Positions 62,407-64,000 of a DNA stretch of 64,000 bases are shown here, piece by piece. Source of the DNA: Chitinophaga qingshengii (lineage in GTDB: Bacteria > Bacteroidota > Bacteroidia > Chitinophagales > Chitinophagaceae); NCBI RefSeq assembly GCF_014529935.1, contig NZ_JACVFC010000001.1, positions 3,286,001 to 3,350,000 on the forward strand, written 5' to 3'. Position numbers and translations under genes: made by a program. The notes under the pieces were generated by a model. That model saw only the letters and a program-made list of their open reading frames with translations, had not been told where the DNA came from and did no database searches. Positions within the stretch are counted from its first letter, which is position 1. Each line of letters begins with the position of its first letter.

Positions 62407-62868
62407 ATGCGTTTAAAAATCTTCGTATGGGCCGTTATTGCCATCTTCGCCGGAGTTGGACTTGCCGGTTGCAGTAAAAAGAAAGACGTGACACCAGAGG
62501 GTTACTTTACGTTCAAGGCAGGGGATGCAGCCTATCGCTCCAATTCTACACAAGGGGTTATTTCAGACACGGTCGTTGCCGGTAAAAAGACACTGATCAT
62601 TGACGGAGTAACCAATAATTTCGGCAAACACATGGAACTGATGATTACTTTCCCGGACGGATTGAAGACCGGGCAGTATAACGAGAGCGCCGCCGTTATG
62701 ACGCTGATGGATATTCAGCAAAAAGAGACTGGTTTTATCACTAAAACCATCTCCATCAAACTTGAAAGCATTAATAGTAATCAAGCGGAGGGAACCTTCT
62801 CCGGCACCTTAATTAGTGGTGAAATAGAAAAACCTTTAACGGACGGGACTTTTAAAGTCTACTTTTAA
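62407..62868 (+). CDS. Small lipoprotein of unknown function
   Basis: About 153 residues. ATG 62407 opens a lipoprotein signal (FVWAVIAIFAGVGLAGC, then SKKKD). The frame stays open 30 codons upstream without features. The mature domain is beta-rich with FTFKAGDAAYRSNSTQG, LIIDGVTNNFGKHMELMITFPDGLKTGQY (split) and INSNQAEGTFSGTLISGE, close in pattern to small DUF-type immunoglobulin-like lipoproteins of Bacteroidota. Family not recognised with certainty. Confidence 0.7.
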   Translation: MRLKIFVWAVIAIFAGVGLAGCSKKKDVTPEGYFTFKAGDAAYRSNSTQGVISDTVVAGKKTLIIDGVTNNFGKHMELMITFPDGLKTGQYNESAAVMTLMDIQQKETGFITKTISIKLESINSNQAEGTFSGTLISGEIEKPLTDGTFKVYF

Positions 62869-63199
62869 GAAACACCGTTTTAAAAAACGCGTAAACCCTG
62901 TCTTTTAAGACGGGGTTTTTTATGGCCCGATCTGTCATTTTCGTATAGTCATCCTGGTTGTCTTAAGAAAATTATTGTTTAAGAACTGTTAAACAAATCC
63001 GGTGCATCATCCCGCTATATGATTCTTAACATTGTTTTCATACAACATCTTAAACATGATAGTTTATTAACTTAACCGGAGATTAATTCAGCTATTTTAA
63101 GATCACTTTAAGCAGTCCTTAACAATTTGGTAATGATGAGTTAACATTATGGTTGCTTTGGAGTAGTTGTTTTGCACCAGCAAATACAACACTGGCTTT
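62869..63199. other. Upstream region of the Oar-like TonB receptor gene
   Basis: 331 bases. It holds the lipoprotein terminator and an inverted repeat TTGTTTAA-gaactg-TTAAACAA (62975-62996). Five TTAAC pentamers lie on the plus strand (63026, 63067, 63072, 63119, 63141). The segment TTAACTTAACCGGAGATTAA (63067-63086) resembles parts of the GH92 PUL intergenic region. No clear -7 element. Confidence 0.5.
62893..62921 (+). terminator. Terminator after the small lipoprotein gene
   Basis: AAACCCTGTCTT pairs with AAGACGGGGTTT, including one G-T wobble, and is followed by TTT. Confidence 0.75.
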
Positions 63200-64000
63200 A
63201 TGAAATCAATTGTCACGCTTCTAGTGAGCATTCTGGTCGTCTTCGGCTTCCAAACAACACAAGCACAGATTACCACTTCCATTATTTCAGGTAAAGTAGC
63301 GGATCCTGCCGGACAGGCGATCCCCGGGGTTACCGTAGTAGTGTTAAACACTGCCACCGGTACCAAAAATGGCACACAAACCAACAGCGATGGCCGTTAC
63401 ATAGTTCCGAACCTGAATCCGGGCGGTCCTTACACCATTACTGTATCTTTCATTGGTTATAAAAAAGAAGTAAAAGAAAATGTGAACCTGACCTTAGGTT
63501 CCACCAACTTTAACTTTAAGCTCGCAGAAGAATCCACTGCCCTGAGCGAAATCGTGGTAACCGGCAATACCGGCAGCAAAACCGGCGGTACCAAAATAGG
63601 ACAGGAGCAGATCAAAAGCATCCCCAGCCTTAGCCGTAGCCTGCAAGACCTCACCAAGGTTACTCCGCAGAGCAACAACAACTCATTCCTCGGTACCAAC
63701 TACCGTTACAACAACGTAACTGTAGATGGCGCCATCAACAACGATGCGATCGGCTTTAGCCCTTCCCTCGGTGGTCAAAGCGCTACCAGCGGTCAGCCAG
63801 GTAGCAGCACCCGTACCAATCCCGTATCTCTCGATGCGATCCAGGACGTACAGGTATTACTGGCTCCATTCGACGTTAAAATCGGTAACTTCCTCGGCGG
63901 TAGCGTGAACGCGGTTACCCGTAGCGGTACCAACGAAGTACACGGTTCCGTTTATGGTTACGGCCGTACCGCTTCCATGATCGGTAAAAACAACGCCGGT
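63200..64000 (+). CDS. Oar-like TonB-dependent receptor, 5' part (cut by the window end)
   Basis: 267 codons, open to the right edge. Signal peptide MKSIVTLLVSILVVFGFQTTQAQ. A carboxypeptidase-D-regulatory-like domain follows (about 30-115; ISGKVADPAGQAIPGVTVVV, GRYIVPNLNPGG, ITVSFIGYKK), then the TonB-box-like SEIVVTGN. The plug starts with IGQEQIKSIPSLSRSLQDLTKVTP, TVDGAINNDAIGF, ISLDAIQ-like VSLDAIQDVQVLLAPFDVKIGNF and GGSVNAVTRSGTN (each a separate motif). The DVKIGNFLGGSVNAVTRSGTNE stretch marks the Oar/OmpA-related TonB group rather than SusC, consistent with no visible susD. The barrel lies beyond the window. Confidence 0.88.
   Translation, partial: MKSIVTLLVSILVVFGFQTTQAQITTSIISGKVADPAGQAIPGVTVVVLNTATGTKNGTQTNSDGRYIVPNLNPGGPYTITVSFIGYKKEVKENVNLTLGSTNFNFKLAEESTALSEIVVTGNTGSKTGGTKIGQEQIKSIPSLSRSLQDLTKVTPQSNNNSFLGTNYRYNNVTVDGAINNDAIGFSPSLGGQSATSGQPGSSTRTNPVSLDAIQDVQVLLAPFDVKIGNFLGGSVNAVTRSGTNEVHGSVYGYGRTASMIGKNNAG

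Overview
The window looks like a chromosomal segment from a Bacteroidota bacterium of the Chitinophagaceae, most likely Chitinophaga or a close relative. The evidence is three SusC/RagA- or Oar-type TonB-dependent receptors, two SusD lipoproteins, a GH92 glycan locus, and DUF2490 and DUF3078 outer-membrane proteins. Also typical are a PcrB-type geranylgeranylglyceryl phosphate synthase, LytTR/LytS regulation, TAnnTTTG-type -7 promoter elements and mostly absent Shine-Dalgarno sequences. No rRNA, tRNA, insertion sequence, prophage or CRISPR array is visible. Both edges cut genes: a possible PRPP-synthetase tail at the left and an Oar-like TonB receptor at the right.

Layout. 1-8 kb: gene tail, SusC/SusD pair, DUF2490, YcxB-like and a small Asn/Gly-rich secreted protein. 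8-13 kb: B12-dependent ribonucleotide reductase (nrdJ) divergent from PcrB. 13-19.7 kb: LytTR regulator and its kinase, divergent from dxs, then a ferredoxin-type reductase, a PAS protein lacking the kinase ATPase domain, and a coiled-coil protein. 19.8-26 kb: a minus-strand redox and detoxification block (HAD phosphatase, two pirins, OsmC, nitroreductase, YceI, AraC) downstream of scpA. 26-34 kb: DUF3078, mscL, PPK2, an EamA transporter, frr, a WecA/MraY-like transferase, an N-terminal transketolase subunit, and rbfA with a LolC/E-like permease. 34-43 kb: MsbA-like ABC exporter, a glycosyltransferase-HAD fusion, an H1-like/DksA-like protein with ileS, and a PepSY-like protein. 43-54 kb: a polysaccharide utilisation locus (SusC, SusD, endonuclease/exonuclease/phosphatase, GH92) divergent from a membrane-spanning regulator with a periplasmic beta-rich sensor and a cytoplasmic SARP-like output. 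54-64 kb: AraC regulator with a cysteine cluster, AsmA-like protein, gyrB, a TPR-membrane protein coupled to a TPR-AAA+ ATPase, a lipoprotein and the cut TonB receptor.

The most unusual material is as follows. (1) The membrane SARP-like regulator faces its PUL across an array of TTAAC direct repeats. (2) The nrdJ leader has nested inverted repeats enclosing a palindrome of two DnaA-box-like half sites. (3) Three direct repeats at an exact 21-bp period lie upstream of the LytTR kinase. (4) A TPR-AAA+/TPR-membrane gene pair is translationally close. (5) A glucosyl-phosphoglycerate-synthase-like enzyme is fused to a HAD phosphatase domain whose nucleophile Asp is Asn. (6) Convergent gene ends carry composite inverted-repeat elements, several enclosing unusually long perfect terminator stems.
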